A stretch of 64,000 bases of DNA from Bretschneidera sinensis (taxonomy: Eukaryota; Streptophyta; Magnoliopsida; Brassicales; Akaniaceae), in the NCBI GenBank assembly GCA_023935145.1, contig CM043699.1, positions 143,040,036 to 143,104,035 of the forward strand, given 5' to 3'. The position numbers and the translations under genes were made by a program. Position 1 is the stretch's first letter; every line of letters starts with the position of its first letter. The notes under the pieces were generated by a model that made no database searches, was not told where the DNA came from, and was given only the letters and a program-made list of their open reading frames with translations. This document shows, piece after piece, positions 44,306 to 58,706 of the stretch.

Positions 44306-46387
44306 TGTAATACCCGAATTTGTAAAGTAAGTACTTTAATAAATATGACAAAGAGTTAAAATAATAAAGATATTTTGAAATGCAAAAAAGTCAAATTTTC
44401 ATATAAGAAAATTATGCGACGTGGACATATAGAAAAGAAATAAAAAAAAATGGACGTGAAACGTCCAGAGCCCCGAAGGAAGAAGAAGGCAAAAAAAAGT
44501 TTTTTTAAAAGACACATGGTAGCAAGTGGCAGGACCTGCTGCCCCACTTGCTACCAAGTGTAACAAAGGAGGCTGCATGCCCTCCAACAAAGAGGGTGCA
44601 GACACATTTCGTTTAGTTTTCTACAAATCACTCTATTTCTTTAAACATTTGGGGATCCAAAAAAAATTTAAAGAGCAAAATTTTGAAGGGGTTTACTACA
44701 GAATTTCATAGAGAGTCACGAATAGCTATCAGAAAAGCATAAGGTAATAATGAAGTGTTTACTTTTAAATTTTTAGCATTCATGAAATTTTCCCGAATTC
44801 AAAGTGGGAATTTTCAAAGGGTGTTGTTTATGAAGAAATAATTAGAAATTGAATACAAATATTATGTCAGGTGTTAGCGGTCAACAACTGGGGGAAATTT
44901 CGGAGAAGAACGGGAAAGGCAAGAAGGTGATCCACGAGTAGCTTTAAGGGCTATGTGGTGAGTTTGATTTACTTTAATTAATCTAAATAAAAATAAAAAA
45001 AATTCTAGTAATAATATTAAAATAAATTATTAGTTTATGTTTTAGTGATAGATAAAGATTTGGTTGATAGATATAATATGAATTTTGGACATGTAGAAAA
45101 ATTATTAGGGGAGAAATAATATTTTTGGAATAATAAGTTGATTTAATTATAAAAGCGATAAGTGGAATTCTTGATGAGCTATGGTTGATGTTTTGATACG
45201 AATTATGAGAAGATAAAATTTAGTGGATCTTGATAAGCTTTGATAGATGATTTGATGTGATTTGGGATGAAATTTAGTGGATTTTGAAAAGCTTTAATGG
45301 GTGATTTGATGTGATTTGGGATGAGAGGAATTTAGTGGAATTTTTTTTTTTATAATTTGAGAAAAATCATGATAGCCAATTTAAATATTTCGAATTCATG
45401 TGGTTTTTATATTACTGTTCATATGCATATTTCATATCATTGTTCATATGCATATTAATTAAATAAGAGAACTGAAAGAATCGGGAAGGGGTCGGTTTAA
45501 TTGAAAAACCGTGACAGTAGGTATATGCTGGAAATAAAAGAGACATTGTGACAGCTGGTATATGCTGGAAATAAATCCGTGACAGCTAGGATAATTTGTA
45601 AAGAAAAGAACTGGGGGGAGGGCCAGTCTAAGATAAAAAAACATGTCGACATGTGGGAAGACGTTCCCATAATAATAATAATTCATGAATTGCATATGTT
45701 TTAATTATTGCTTGCATTATTGAAATGCGGATGTGTGGTGTGTTATTGTGAATTTTATTTATAGATAGTTGAGTCTCACAGAGAGACAGTTATGGTGATA
45801 AGAACCAACTAAATGGTAGATTTTATGATGTAAACCTCATTACGAGGAAATTTCGAGATAATTGATGGGCTTAAGGTGAACCAATAAATAAGAAGAAGAG
45901 ACTGATAAAGAATGAGACTTATGATTTTGTAGTGATAGTGAAATGCTAGTATCGAGTTGTATGAAATATAAATGATAAAAATATTGAAAGACTATTTATG
46001 CAGATTGAGTACTTCTAGTAAATTTAATTCACTGAGCTTGTGAAACTCATCCCTCATTGTACAATGATTTCATGTAGCAGACAGGACAAATAGTCTGGTG
46101 AGTTGAGGTTCAGACGAAATCATTTTCTGTAAGTCACGTATGTGTCAGCATCATCAAACTAATGAGAAATTAAAATAAAAATTTATTTGTAAATATTCAT
46201 GCGTTTTACATTGTATCTAATGTTTAAAGATCATATTGATGTAACTCCCCTGTTGAGGATTTATGATTTATGTAAAATTTTCTATTGGTGTTATTTATTT
46301 TTATTGTTGCATATATGTGTCGTGCTGGGATTTTCAAAATGTGGTGACACCGACTCGGGGGTGGCCAACCTGTGATGGGTCGTTATA
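44306..46387 (+). repeat. Chromovirus 5' LTR (unit 2)
   Basis: Counterpart of 16332-18411 with the same decayed TA terminus. Confidence 0.87.
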
Positions 46388-49300
46388 ATTTTGGTATCAA
46401 AGCATTAGGTTTTATGATTCTGTAAACTGAATAAAAAGTATGAAAGTGCAAGATTAAAATAAATTATATTTTAAATAGTCTGAGGATGAAACGTAGACGT
46501 GCTAGAGCTAGAGTTAGAGTTGTTGATTTGAGAGGGCGTGGTAGGCCCCCAATAATTTTGACAAGCCGAGGTTGAGTCTGAATCTGTGGTTCCTAGAAGG
46601 GAATGTGTTGATAATGTGATTGATATTAGTAATATAATTGACATTAGTAAAGTTATAAGAGAATCTGAAGTTGAAAGAGATGAGCTAAGATAAGCTCTTG
46701 CACATGCTCTTGAGAAGTGAATGTAATAGATGATAGAGTTTGTAGCCTATAGCATAGACATGATGAACAAGCTATAGCAGTGCCTGAGGTTGGTGTAAAT
46801 CCCATAATGGTAGACGTTTAAAAAGGGGAAAAGTGAGTTTATGCATGAGATGCAGGGAGACTGTTAAGCTGAATGCTTTGTTGTTTAAGGGATCTATGAA
46901 TCCTTTAAGCCTGAGTTTTGGGAGAAATGTGTAGATAGATTATTTGGTATTTTTACCAGTAACTGACAAGCAGATGGTTGCCTTTTCTTCATTTAAGTTA
47001 GAAGGAAAAGCTTTAGAATGAGGAGAGGATATTCTTCACAGGGTAAACGTAGATGTTGATAGACGCAAAACTTCGAATAGGTTTAAGGAGATATTTCTTG
47101 ATAAATACTTTCCTTAGACCTTTAGAGCCCAACAAGATAGAGATTTTATTTATTTGAGGCAAATGGGTTGACTGTGGCTCAGTATGATAGCAAACTTGTG
47201 GTTTTATCAATGGTTGTACCCAAAATGGTAGACCTAGAGGAGAGAAAGAGTAAGAGGTTCATAGATGAACTATGTTTTAAGATTTGATCAAAACTATTTT
47301 ACATGAGTCATATGAATTATTTCATATTAGTGAATATAAAACTTCGGATTGAGAAGGATGTGATAGAAATTAGAGGTAGGAGGAATTGGCTGAGGAAGTC
47401 TAGATTTGAGGAACCCAGAGGTGGTACCAGTATAAGTGTGCAGCGTGGGAGACCACCCAGAGGAGGCATTCCTTGTCACAGAGAAATTTAGTACAGAGTC
47501 AGAGGCAAGCAGAACCTATTGCTTCTGTAGCTGAGAATGTTATTGGTGGGACCTTTAGATTTGGGAGACAGGTTATGGGAACTAAGAGTTATGGCAGAGA
47601 AAGTAAGTATGCCACTAAAGGGAAGTGGTAATCTGACATATGATTAAGAGACAGAAGTTTATTATAGATATATTCAGATAAGATACTTATCCAATAATTG
47701 TTCTAATTTGAGGTGCTTGTATATAGAAAAGGTGGACATATCAATGTTGGTTAATCTTGGTGCAACTAATTCTTTTGCATCCAGTATTCTTATGAAGTCT
47801 ATCGAAGTATGTATTAGTCATTTGATGCAAAATATTTTTGTTGAAGTTCCCACTAGAGATAGAGTGATAATTATAAATGCTTACAAGGGTTGTGTGATTC
47901 GTATCAGTGATAGAGAATCTGAAGCTGATTTATTATATGTGAAAATGATATAATTTCATTTAATTTTGAGAATGAATTGGTTATCGACGTATTATGTCCG
48001 GGTTGATTTTTCCAGAAAGATTGTAGTGTTCAAGATATGGACATGAGGAGTATTTGGCATACATAATGGATTCTAGAAAAGAAAATAGGAAGTCAGAAAA
48101 AAAAAATCTTGGTTGTGAAAGATTTTCATGATGTGTTTTGTGATGAGTTGTCTAGATTGCCTCCCAGTAGGGAGATTTAATTCTCTATTGATGTGATACC
48201 AGGTTCATCACATATATCTATAGCACTCTACAGAATGACACTCGCTAAGTTGAGAGAATTGAAAGTTCAGCTTCAAAAGTTGTTAGATAAACAACTTATT
48301 CGATTTTGTGTATCATCATAAGGAGCCCATGTAGTGTTTGTGAAGGAGAAAGATGGAACGATGAGATTTTGTAAAGACTACAAATAGTTGAATAAGAACA
48401 AATACATTTTTCCTAGGAGAGTGAGAGTGTTTTCTAAAATAAACTTGAGATCAAGTTATCTCCAATTGAGGATAGAGAAGGGAGACGTGTCTAAGACTGC
48501 TTTTAGGACACGTTATGGTTATAAGCTTTTTGTGATGTCATTTGGATTAACTAATGTTCTAGAAACATTAATGGACTGGATGAATAGAGTGTTTAAACTA
48601 TATCTTAACAAGTTTATGCTTGTATTTGACTTTTTGATATAATCTAAGAAAGAAGAACAACATGTGAAACACTAGACAGTGTGTTGGAGATTCTGAGGAG
48701 AGAGAAACTATATGCAAAGTTCTCTAAGTGTGAGTGTTGGCTAAATGAAATAACTTTCTTGGAACATGTAAAATTGGGAAATGGCATAACAGTTGGTCCA
48801 CAAAAGGTAGAGGTAATGTTAAGTTAGGAGAGACCAACTAATATGACTGAAATTAGAATCTTCTTGGGGTTAGCTGGTTATTATAGAAGATTCTTTTAAA
48901 AATTTTCAATTACTGTAATATTGTTGAATAAGACTAACCAAGATAGAGGTGAGATTTGTATGGTGAGGGAAGTGTGAGAAAAAAATTCCAATTACTAAAG
49001 TAGAAGTTGACTACAACTCCAGTATTGGTGTTTCCTTATGGTTATGAAGGATTTGTGGTGATAGCTTATGCATTGAGTAAAAAGTCTACAAGAAGGTTAA
49101 CTGCTATAGGGAGTCTTGATGTGAAATTGATGATAGATTTAAAAGAGATAAGAATGAAATTGAATATAAGTGATAGAAGATCATGATTAACGAATATGGT
49201 TGTACAGTCATCCATAGTAAATGTTTCAAAGATACAATGTAGAGATGAGGAGATAGAAAAGATTAAGCATTGAGTGCTTACTAGAAAGCAATATGAGTTC

Positions 49301-50418
49301 AAAAATTTGAAATCATGGTATTCTGGGTACTGGAATATGGATTTGTGTTCCCAATAATGCGAAGTTGAGAAAGGAGATAATGAGAGAGGCACATGATGAT
49401 ATGGATTCGATGCAACCAAGAAATAATAAGATATATAGAGGATTAAAACAGAAATTCTGATGGTCAGGGTTGAAGTAGGTTGTTGCTAAAATTGTGAGGT
49501 GGTATGGAGCACCATTAAACATATTATCAAATAAAGATGTTAGATTTACATCTTGATTTTGGAGAGGCTTTCAGAAAGCCACAGGTACACAGTTACAATT
49601 TAATATAATTTTTTCATGCTCAGATGGAAAGGATTATTAGAGTACTAAAAGATACGTTAAGGGCCAGGTGATGAGTTTCTCAGTAAGTCGGGATGCTTAC
49701 ATGCCATCGATTGAAATTTCTTATAATAATCAGTATCAAACTAGTATTGTGATGGCACTGATTAAGACAGTGTATGGCAAGAGGTGTAGTACTCCAGTAT
49801 GTTGGGAAGAAATGAGAAAGAGAAATATATCTGGTCCATCAATCATTGAGTTAATAGCTGAGAGGATCAAATTAGTTAGAGAGAACTGTAAAGCAGTACA
49901 GAGTAAACCGAATAACTGTTAATAATAAAAGAAGATCTCTTTAATTTCAAATAGGTGATTGCGTGTAATTAAAAATATCTCCACGAAAAAATGTGTTGAG
50001 GATCAAAAAGAAAGAAAAGTTGAGTCTGGGTAAGTAGGACCCTATGAGGTTGTTGAGAAAGTTGCACTTGTTGTGAATAGCCTGGATTTGTCTCCAGAGA
50101 TGAAGTAGTGACATAACTTGTTCCACATTTCCCGTTTGCGGAAGCAATTAGTTGATAAATCTCATAATATTTCGAACTAAGTTTTAGCAATGCAGATAGA
50201 TTGGATTTATGTACAAGTACCAGAGAGAATTTTAGATAGAAAAGAACAAGTCTGGTATAATAAAATAAAATTCATTAGTTTAAGTTCTGTGGCGGAATAA
50301 GGATGTTAAAGAGATTACGTGAAAGTATGAAACAATTATGAAGAAATATTATCCACATTTGTTTTTGGAGTAAAGTAAGGAAATTTCAGGGACGAAATTT
50401 TTATAAGGTGGGTAGAAT

Positions 50419-53400
50419 TGTAATACTCGTATCTGTAAAGTAATGGTAAAGAAGTACTTTAATAAATATGATAAAGAGTTAAAATAATATAGATATTTTG
50501 ACATGCGAAAAAGTCAAATTTTTATAAAAAAAAAAAAAAAAAAATCTGCGACGTGGACATCCAGAAAAGAAATGAAAAAAAAAATTTGGACATGAAACAT
50601 CCAAGCCTAGAAGAAAGAAGAAGGAAGAAAAAAAAAAATTTTAATATATATATATATAGGACACATGGCAGCAGGTGACAGCACCTGCTACCAAGTGTAA
50701 CAAATGAGGCTGCATGCCCTCCAACAAAGAGAATTCGTGGAAGACTTTGGGGGGAGGCTGCAGACACATTTTTTTTAACTTTTGTGTGTGTGTGTGTGTG
50801 TGTATAAGTACACATAATTTTTCAATTACAAATATCGTTTAGTTTTCTACAAATCACTCTATTTCTTTAAACACTTGGGGATCCAAAGAAAAGTTGAAAG
50901 AGCAAAATTTTGAAGGGGTTTACTGCGAAATTTCATAGAGAGTCACGAATAACTATCAGAAAAGCATAAGGTAATAACATAGTATTTATTTTTGAATTTT
51001 TAGCATTCATGAAATTTCCCTGAATTCAAAGTGGGAATTTTCAAAGGGTGTGGTTCATGAAGAAATGAAGAAATAATTAGAAATTGAATACAAATTTTAT
51101 ATCAGGTGTTGCCGGTCAACAACGGGAGAAAATTTCGGAGAAGAACGAGAAAGGTAAGAAGGTGATCCACGGGTAGCTTTAAGGGCTACGTGGTGAGTTT
51201 GATTTACTTGAAGTAATCAAAAAAAATTGAAAAAAAAAAAGTCTAGTGATAATATTAAAATAAATTATTAGTTTATGTTTTGGTAATAGATAAAGATTTA
51301 GTTGATAGATATAATATGAATTTTGGACATGTAGAGAAATTATTACGGGATAAATAATATTTTTGGAATAATAAGTTGATTTAATAATAAAAACGATAAG
51401 TGGAATTCTTGATGAGCTATGGTTGATGTTTTGATACGAATTATGAGAAAATAAAATTTAATGGATCTTGACAAGCATTTATGGATGATTTGATGTAATT
51501 TGGGATGAAATTTAGTGGATCTTTGCAAGCTTTAATGGACAATTTGATGTGATTTGGGATGAGAGGAATTTAGTGGATTTTTTTATAATTTGAGAAAAAT
51601 CATGATAACCAATTGAAATATTTCGAATTCATATGGTTTTAATATTACTGTTCATATGCATATTTCATATCGTTGTTCATATGCATATGCATTAAATAAA
51701 AGAACCGAAATAACTAGGAAGGGACCGGTCTAATTGAAAAATCGTGACAACCGATATATGCTAATGAGGACACGACTAACAAATGGGAGGCGGATCCTAT
51801 TCAAGTTCCAATTGGTCCACTTACAAGGGCTCGAGCTAAACGGTTCAAGAAAACTCTCAATGGGCTTATTCAACACATTTAGGCTAAGAAATATCTTTGG
51901 GGGCCCAAGGATGGTGCTATATGTGATCCACAAGGATGGGTTTCCATGATCCAAGGGAACTTCCACCTTGGAATTTTGGGAGGTTCCAACGACCAGATTT
52001 AAAATGGTCATATCTTCTTGCACGCATCTCCAAATGAGTTGAAACTTGTTGGGGTGGAAAGATGATGTCTTGAACTTCAATTTAGACCTAAGAAAGTTTC
52101 AAAAAGGATATCATTTGGGCCTGTTATGATGGGCCTAAATCCATTAGGTTGTTGCATCCAAATCTTCACTTTAGGCTTGTACCTTGCACCTTTTCTTAAT
52201 TGTTTCCTTTTGAATTTAATTGTTGCATTATAAGGCTTGCATGCCAAGTTAGATACTTTCCTTATTTAGATTTTAGATTACCAGAATTCTATTTAGGTTT
52301 ATTTCCTATTTCGTAATTTCCTATTCCTACATGAATTCTATTTTGGTTTATTTCCTATTTCATAGTTTTTCTTTTTCTAATTGGTTACGAATTCTCATGT
52401 AATTAAATAACCATTGGCTTTTGGAATAAGACAATTCAGATTTGATTCATACTTTTGGAGAGAAATTTCTCTTTGGTTCTTTTAGAACTTCTGAACTTAT
52501 GGAGTTTCTGTGACGTTCATCTTCGACTTATCAATCAATCCTTCCATAATTGATTGTGGCAAGTTCATTATAACAAGGTTATTGCTTCAATATAAGCAAT
52601 GGGTCGCGGTCTCAGTCTTCATTATACCAAGGTTCTTGCTTCAATATAAGCAACGGGTCGCGGTCTCACATAAATCTGCTTCTAGACGATCTTGGAAGTC
52701 TTCTTGATCCATCAATTTCTTAGTTCTTGGCGTGGATTATATCATATACTGGAAATAAAAGAGACACTATAGCAGCTGGTATATGCTGGAAATGAATCTG
52801 TGATAGCCAGGATAAGCTATAAAGAAAAAAAGGGGGAGGAGGCCGGTCTAAGATAATAAAAACATATCAACATTTGGGAAGATGTTCCCATAATAATAAT
52901 TCATGCATTGCATCTATTTTAATTATTGCTTGCATTATTGAAATGCGGATGTGTGGTGTGTCATTGTGAATTTTATTTATAGATGGATGAGTCTCACGGA
53001 GACAGTTATGGTGATAAGAACCATCTAAATAGTTAATTTTATGATGTGAACCTCATTACGAGAAAATTTTGAGATAATTAATGGGCTTAAGGTGAACCAA
53101 TAAATAAGAAGAAGATATTAATAGAGAACGTGACTTATGATTTTGTTGTGATGGTGGAATGCTAGTATCGAGTTGTATGAAATATAAATGATAAAAATAT
53201 TGAAAGATTATTTATACAGATTGGGTACTTCTAGTGAATTTAATTAACTGAGCTTGTGAAGCTCATTCCTCATTGTACAATGATTTCAGGTAGCAGACGG
53301 GACAAATAGTCTATTGAGTTGAGATTCAGACGAAATCATTTTCTGTAAGTCATGTACGTGTCAACATCCTCAGACTAATGAGAAAATAAAATAAAAATTT

Positions 53401-54066
53401 ATTTGTAAATATTCATGCATTTTACATTGTATCTAATGTTTAGAGATCAGATTGATGTAAGTCCCCTGTTTAAGGTTGATGATTGATGTAAAATTTTCTA
53501 TTGGTGTTATTTATTTTTATTATTGTATATATGTGTCGTGCTGGGATTTTCAAAATGTGGTGATACTGTAATTATGATTACAATAAGGGCCTACATTATA
53601 AGATCCATAATTAACGAATTATTTTTCGAAATGATTACTCTTAGTAATGTGTTTCTCACTAAGCTTTTTAGCTCAACCTTTTATTTTTACTAACATTTTC
53701 AGGAACGCATCAAAAATTTTCTAGTTAAAATCAGTAGGAGTCCTCATCCAAGGCATCCTCATCTATTGATCCTTTTTGAAAGTTCAAGTTTTTGTGATAG
53801 CCTAATATTTGTAAAAATATTCAATTTAGATGTATTTGAGAAAAACTTTTCTTTATATCGATGCCCTTTGTAAAACTTCAAGAGTCGGTTTGTAATAGTG
53901 AAAAGTTTCATATATGTAAAGATGTGTATTTTTTCAGTTTTGCAATGATTAAAAAATTGTTGTTTGATTTGTAAATTTTTTGTGGTTGCATCTTGAGTCA
54001 AGGTACTCAATGCTGAAAGGTAATGAAACTGTTCATAGTAGGATCCACTTAGGATGGATCGTTACA
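50419..54066 (+). repeat. Chromovirus 3' LTR, interrupted and chimeric (unit 2)
   Basis: Counterpart of 22444-26087 with both foreign blocks (about 51769-52743 and 53570-54066). Confidence 0.8.
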
Positions 54067-54416
54067 ATATCATAAAGCCAATTATTCTCATTCACTTAAT
54101 AATTAACTCGTCTAATTTGGACAAAAAAGATATTCTAATTAATATTGTTTGGAAAAATTACATGGTCATCAATATTTTATCATTGGTTTCCTTTTTTAAA
54201 TTTTTGTATCAATGCTAAGAAAATAATTGGAGATTCTCATGTAGGTTCTACAATGCCTCAATACCATATTTTCAGGTAAACCAATACATTCAATGATAAA
54301 AAAAATATTAATATTTGGTGGTAAAAAAGAAAACACAATCGAGTGTATAAGTTTTACCATTAAATGTATTATTTTATCGGAAAATGTAACAGTGAAGCAG
54401 TGTCATGGTAGTATGC

Positions 54417-54616
54417 GAGAAATTCTTACTTATAGTCGGAACAAAACGCCATTTTACATTGTGAGGAAACTTCAGTAGTAATTGTTAGGTAACTTCACTG
54501 GTAACATGAATAGTGATTGTACAAATCTTACTAGTGAAGTTACTTAATAATTACTAGTAAAATTTTCATCTGATGCAAAAACAGTGTTTTGCATCGAGTA
54601 TAGGTAAGAATTTCTC
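54417..54616. mobile_element. MULE-like MITE upstream of SPH3 (unit 2)
   Basis: Copy of 26438-26637 in unit 2, with the same 9-bp GTAGTATGC flanks. Confidence 0.85.
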
Positions 54617-54782
54617 GTAGTATGCACTTAGTAATCAATACTAATTAAATCATGAGGATCTAGACATAAATACCATTCTTTATTCCTTTTTTTGTCGGCT
54701 TATTTTTCATATAAATTCTCTCATTTTTCGGTCTCCTCCAGGAAGAAAGTAAAGTACTATAGTCCAATTATTTCTTGCAAAA

Positions 54783-55226
54783 ATGTCTCACTCTCACATT
54801 TGCGCTTGCTTCATTTTCTTTCTTGTCCTATCGGATTCAGCTCTAGCTACATTACAGCAAGTTGATGAGTTTCATTCTCACTACTATGGATGGCAAACGT
54901 TTGTTGTTCACATTGTTAATGGCATGAAAGACAGTCACGTAGTCGCTCAATGCAAATCCAGAGACGTTGATTTTGGTGATCATACATTAAACCCAGGTGA
55001 TGACTTTCATTTTGACTTTCGTGTCAGCGAATTTGGATCGACTCTTTTCCATTGCTATTGGTTTTGGGGGCCATTACAGGCGAGCTTTGACGTTTTCGAT
55101 GCAGGGAAGGAGGGATATTATTGTCAAGACACCTCGACGTGTTATTGGCAAGCAAGAGAAGATGGCTTTTACTTCAGCGTCGATAATAGTACATATACTA
55201 AAAGGCAAGAATGGTCCAGGATGTAA
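54783..55226 (+). CDS. Secreted S1-family protein SPH3, unit 2
   Basis: Identical to unit 1 SPH3 except TLQQVDE instead of TLRQVDE just after the signal peptide (codon CAG versus CGG). Four cysteines and the Asn-Ser-Thr sequon are retained. Presumed secreted. Confidence 0.94.
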   Translation: MSHSHICACFIFFLVLSDSALATLQQVDEFHSHYYGWQTFVVHIVNGMKDSHVVAQCKSRDVDFGDHTLNPGDDFHFDFRVSEFGSTLFHCYWFWGPLQASFDVFDAGKEGYYCQDTSTCYWQAREDGFYFSVDNSTYTKRQEWSRM

Positions 55227-57380
55227 CTTAAGCAAAGGCCTTTCGTATTCATATTTTGAAATTTTAAATAAATTAATGCATGACACTGCTACTGCTAATA
55301 AGATTTAATTTTTTATTCCAATGAATTTGCTCAAAAACAATTCTTATTCTAATGAAACTTTTGTTTTTAATTTTGTTGTGCATCATATTCTGTCATAGTG
55401 TATTTTCTGTCATTTTATCTATCTTCCAAATTTGTTATTCTTTTGGGTCATTCTTTATACAAGTTCAAAGTCTTATTTGTGAGTATACACAAATCAGGTT
55501 GTCGTTGTATCCTGCAAGGTGACCGTTAGAGTTATTTGCATCATAGTGGGTCGAAATTGCTTCTCAAGAACAACGAACTAATTTTCGTGCCTCAACATTT
55601 TCATTTCAATTTTAATACCTTTTGTATATCATCTTAAAGGTAAATTTTGGTTATCATTTTTTGTTCAATTATTTTGTTATTATTTGAGCATTCCATTAAT
55701 ATTTTCCAACAACACTTGTATCTAGTCCTTGCATAGTGTTGATAGGGAAGTCACTCTGTCTTTCTAAATGATTATTTTTTTCTATTTAAAAAAATAGAAA
55801 GATAAAAATATTTAACTGATTTGTTTCACTCTTTCATGCTCTTTGGTTGATTTTGTGCACGAGTTGTATGGTGGGTTCTAAAATGACTTGAAGAGATAAA
55901 AGATTGGACTTAATGTTGCACACTAAATGTTTGACAGACGCCTAAATTGATTAAAATTGACATATTACCTATAGAGAAGTCCTGACTTCTGAGTATTTAA
56001 GGAACAAAAGTATCATAATCAAAGAATTTGCAACTTACACTTTGCATAAATGAAAGTAAGTCATTTCATAGTCAATAAGGCTAAGAAATGCAGCAAATAT
56101 GATTGAGTGCAACACCATGGAGAAGTTTCAAGTTTATTTGGACCAAATCAAGGTCACTGTAACACTATACCAGAGCTGGAGAAGATTCAAACTTTTTTGG
56201 ACTTTGGAGGTAACTGAAGAGACGTACGTGGCAAGCTAAGCTAAATACCCACCGATGAAAACCGCACTGCTTCCTTAAAGTTCTTCTCCTTTTACTGGGT
56301 GACATAGCAATTGCAGAAGCAAACAGAAAAGAAAGTAGGAAACAGCTAAAGCATATTTCAATCCGGAGAAACACCTAACAGTTAACCTCAACCTTGATTT
56401 TTTTACCACTGAACCAATATGATGTCTACCTAATTTGTTATTGTTAGAATTTTTCTTCTAAAATCCGCTTAATCAAATTTACATCAATTAAATAGTAAAA
56501 TAAATAAACAACAAAATTTATTGTGGTTTGACAAATTCTTTGCCTATATCACCAACAAATTAAACTCACAACTTTATTAATTTTTAATCACAACTTTAAA
56601 GTTTCTACTATTTCAACCTCAGAACCCGAAAGCTCTAATACACTCAAAACTATCAACCATGCAAACAGAAGCCACAATAAAAACACTACCCAAAACCTAA
56701 TTTCTTGACATGCAATAGCATAAACATAATCGATATACTATACATCTATACGAGGGACTGATGGTAGCTGATCAAATTCTATTTTTTTTCTTCTTTTTTT
56801 AACATGATAATCTCATATTGTAAGACTTTACGTATAAAATGCCATTATAAGTGCTTAAATAGTATGCCTATCGATTTTATCCATTACCTCACAATTTTAT
56901 TTTACCATTTTGACATTTTAGGAATAGAAACTATTGTTAATTAAGTGAACACCGAAATCGCTTCTCAAGTTTGTTGAAAAAAATATTAATAGGATGCTCT
57001 AATAATTAACAAAATAACAAGAACACAAAGTGGCATCCAAAATTTACCTTCGAGAATAAATGCAAAAGAAATTAAAAATTGAAGGATAATACTTAGGCAC
57101 AAAAATTAATATGTTGTCTTTAAGAAGCGATTTCATCCCCTTCCGGTACAAATAACTCTGACGATCACTATCCAAAATACAACGGTAGTTCGGTATGTGT
57201 GTACTCACAAACAAGACTTCGAACTTGTAGAGGCACGAAAATCAAACTTATAATATTGTTTCTGCACGAAAATCATATATTTATTGAAATTTTTCTATCT
57301 GGGCTACCACTAATTATAGTGGCTTTGGTTTTATAAAACCGAGTCAGTGGATTTGGTCCAGTGAGAAAAATACGAGAGTT

Positions 57381-57804
57381 TGTTGTTGTTAATTGGTGAT
57401 CCTGTTATTTTGGCTTGGTCATATCTTAATATTATTAATGTGGGTCAGAAGCTAGTGTATGCCTTAGTCCAATATGGCTCGTAGATGGAAGGGTCCTTTT
57501 GGACTCTAAGTAACTAGAGTTACTGATGTGTATATAAACTGGCTAGGTCCCCTATTTGGCTCATAGTACCTTCGAGTATTCAGTTTTTATATCCATCTAA
57601 GAAAGCTATTGTTGTAGGAGTACAAAAAGGAAGACCTAACCCTGATCACTTCCGTTGTGAGGTAATTTAAGTTTCCGTTGTGATAATGGCTCAATCAGGT
57701 ATATAATTTACTTATGTAATTATTTATACAATTATCTGTGTTCTAATTTCATGTATGATATTATTGTTTATGTTTAATCAAAACCTACACGTGGTATGAG
57801 AGCC
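57381..57804 (+). mobile_element. Copia-type LTR with primer binding site (unit 2)
   Basis: Counterpart of 29402-29825; the binding site is at 57792-57804. Confidence 0.65.
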
Positions 57805-58543
57805 TATATACATGAATTTATAACATGATTCATAAATATTGCATAATTATTTTATGAGAAAATAACTCCATAAAACCGGTGGCTATCAAATTCATACAAG
57901 AATTTATTAAATCTTACAAACCATCATTTACAAATTAAGTACCTTAAATCACTTTACAAAAAGTTCAAACAATCATAATTTAATACAAACCATATAAAAG
58001 TAAATAAGAATTAGATTTTAAAAGTGTTTGATCGATCAAATTCTTCAAAACTTCAACACTAGTGTAAAATTGTTTCTAGAATCTCCATAATCAAGTTTCA
58101 TCATACCAAAAAAACATAAAAGTGAATGAACATAAGATAAACAAATCAATTCAATAAGTTTTTGGAAAGAATGTTAAAAGTCCAAACGAAATACTTTTAC
58201 AAGAGTAAACGGTCTTTTTCAACTAAAAAGTATTAAAAAAAAAAAAAACATGATACACACATTTAAATTCTAATTGGCATTTTTTTTTATGGAAACTAGC
58301 ATTTTTTGTTAAAGGATTTCTAAGGAAAAAAAAAGAAAATAAATGAGAAGATATATATACACACTCAAAATATATATTGCAATAAAAACTAATTAACTTA
58401 TCAAAATATGAATATATATAATCCATCAAATATACACACAAAATATATATTGCAATCCAAACTAACTTACCAAAATATGAATATAGTCCATAAATCCTTA
58501 AAGTAAGTATGTTTTAAATATATATAAAATATAATTATATAAT

Positions 58544-58706
58544 GGCCGGGTTACTGGTTTGGGTCAGGTTGAATTTTTTTAACCCGTGACCAACCCAATC
58601 CATCAGGTTAAAAAAATTCTCAACCCAAACCCAACTCAACTTTTGATAACCCCAACCCATTATATTAGTTTGGGTCAAGTCCACCAGTTTTCATGCTCAC
58701 CCCTAG
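58544..58706. mobile_element. AACCC-rich small element (unit 3)
   Basis: Copy of the element at 452-614, carrying the same CCAATCC variant as unit 2. Confidence 0.4.

Larger units (their letters stand above)
44306..54066 (+). mobile_element. Decayed Ty3/gypsy chromovirus (Tekay/Del-like), unit 2
   Basis: Collinear copy of the unit 1 element: 5' LTR 44306-46387, internal 46388-50418, 3' LTR with insertions 50419-54066. It shares all major defects, so the element decayed before the large duplication. Confidence 0.87.
30113..58091. repeat. Tandem segmental duplication, unit 2
   Basis: This is a collinear copy of unit 1, 27,979 bp long. It lacks 2,043 bp of the copia element (junction at 34249-34253) and has shorter TA microsatellites near 37240 and 41622. 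Otherwise only scattered substitutions separate it from unit 1. SPH1 is identical at the protein level, and SPH2 and SPH3 each differ by one residue. Confidence 0.95.
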
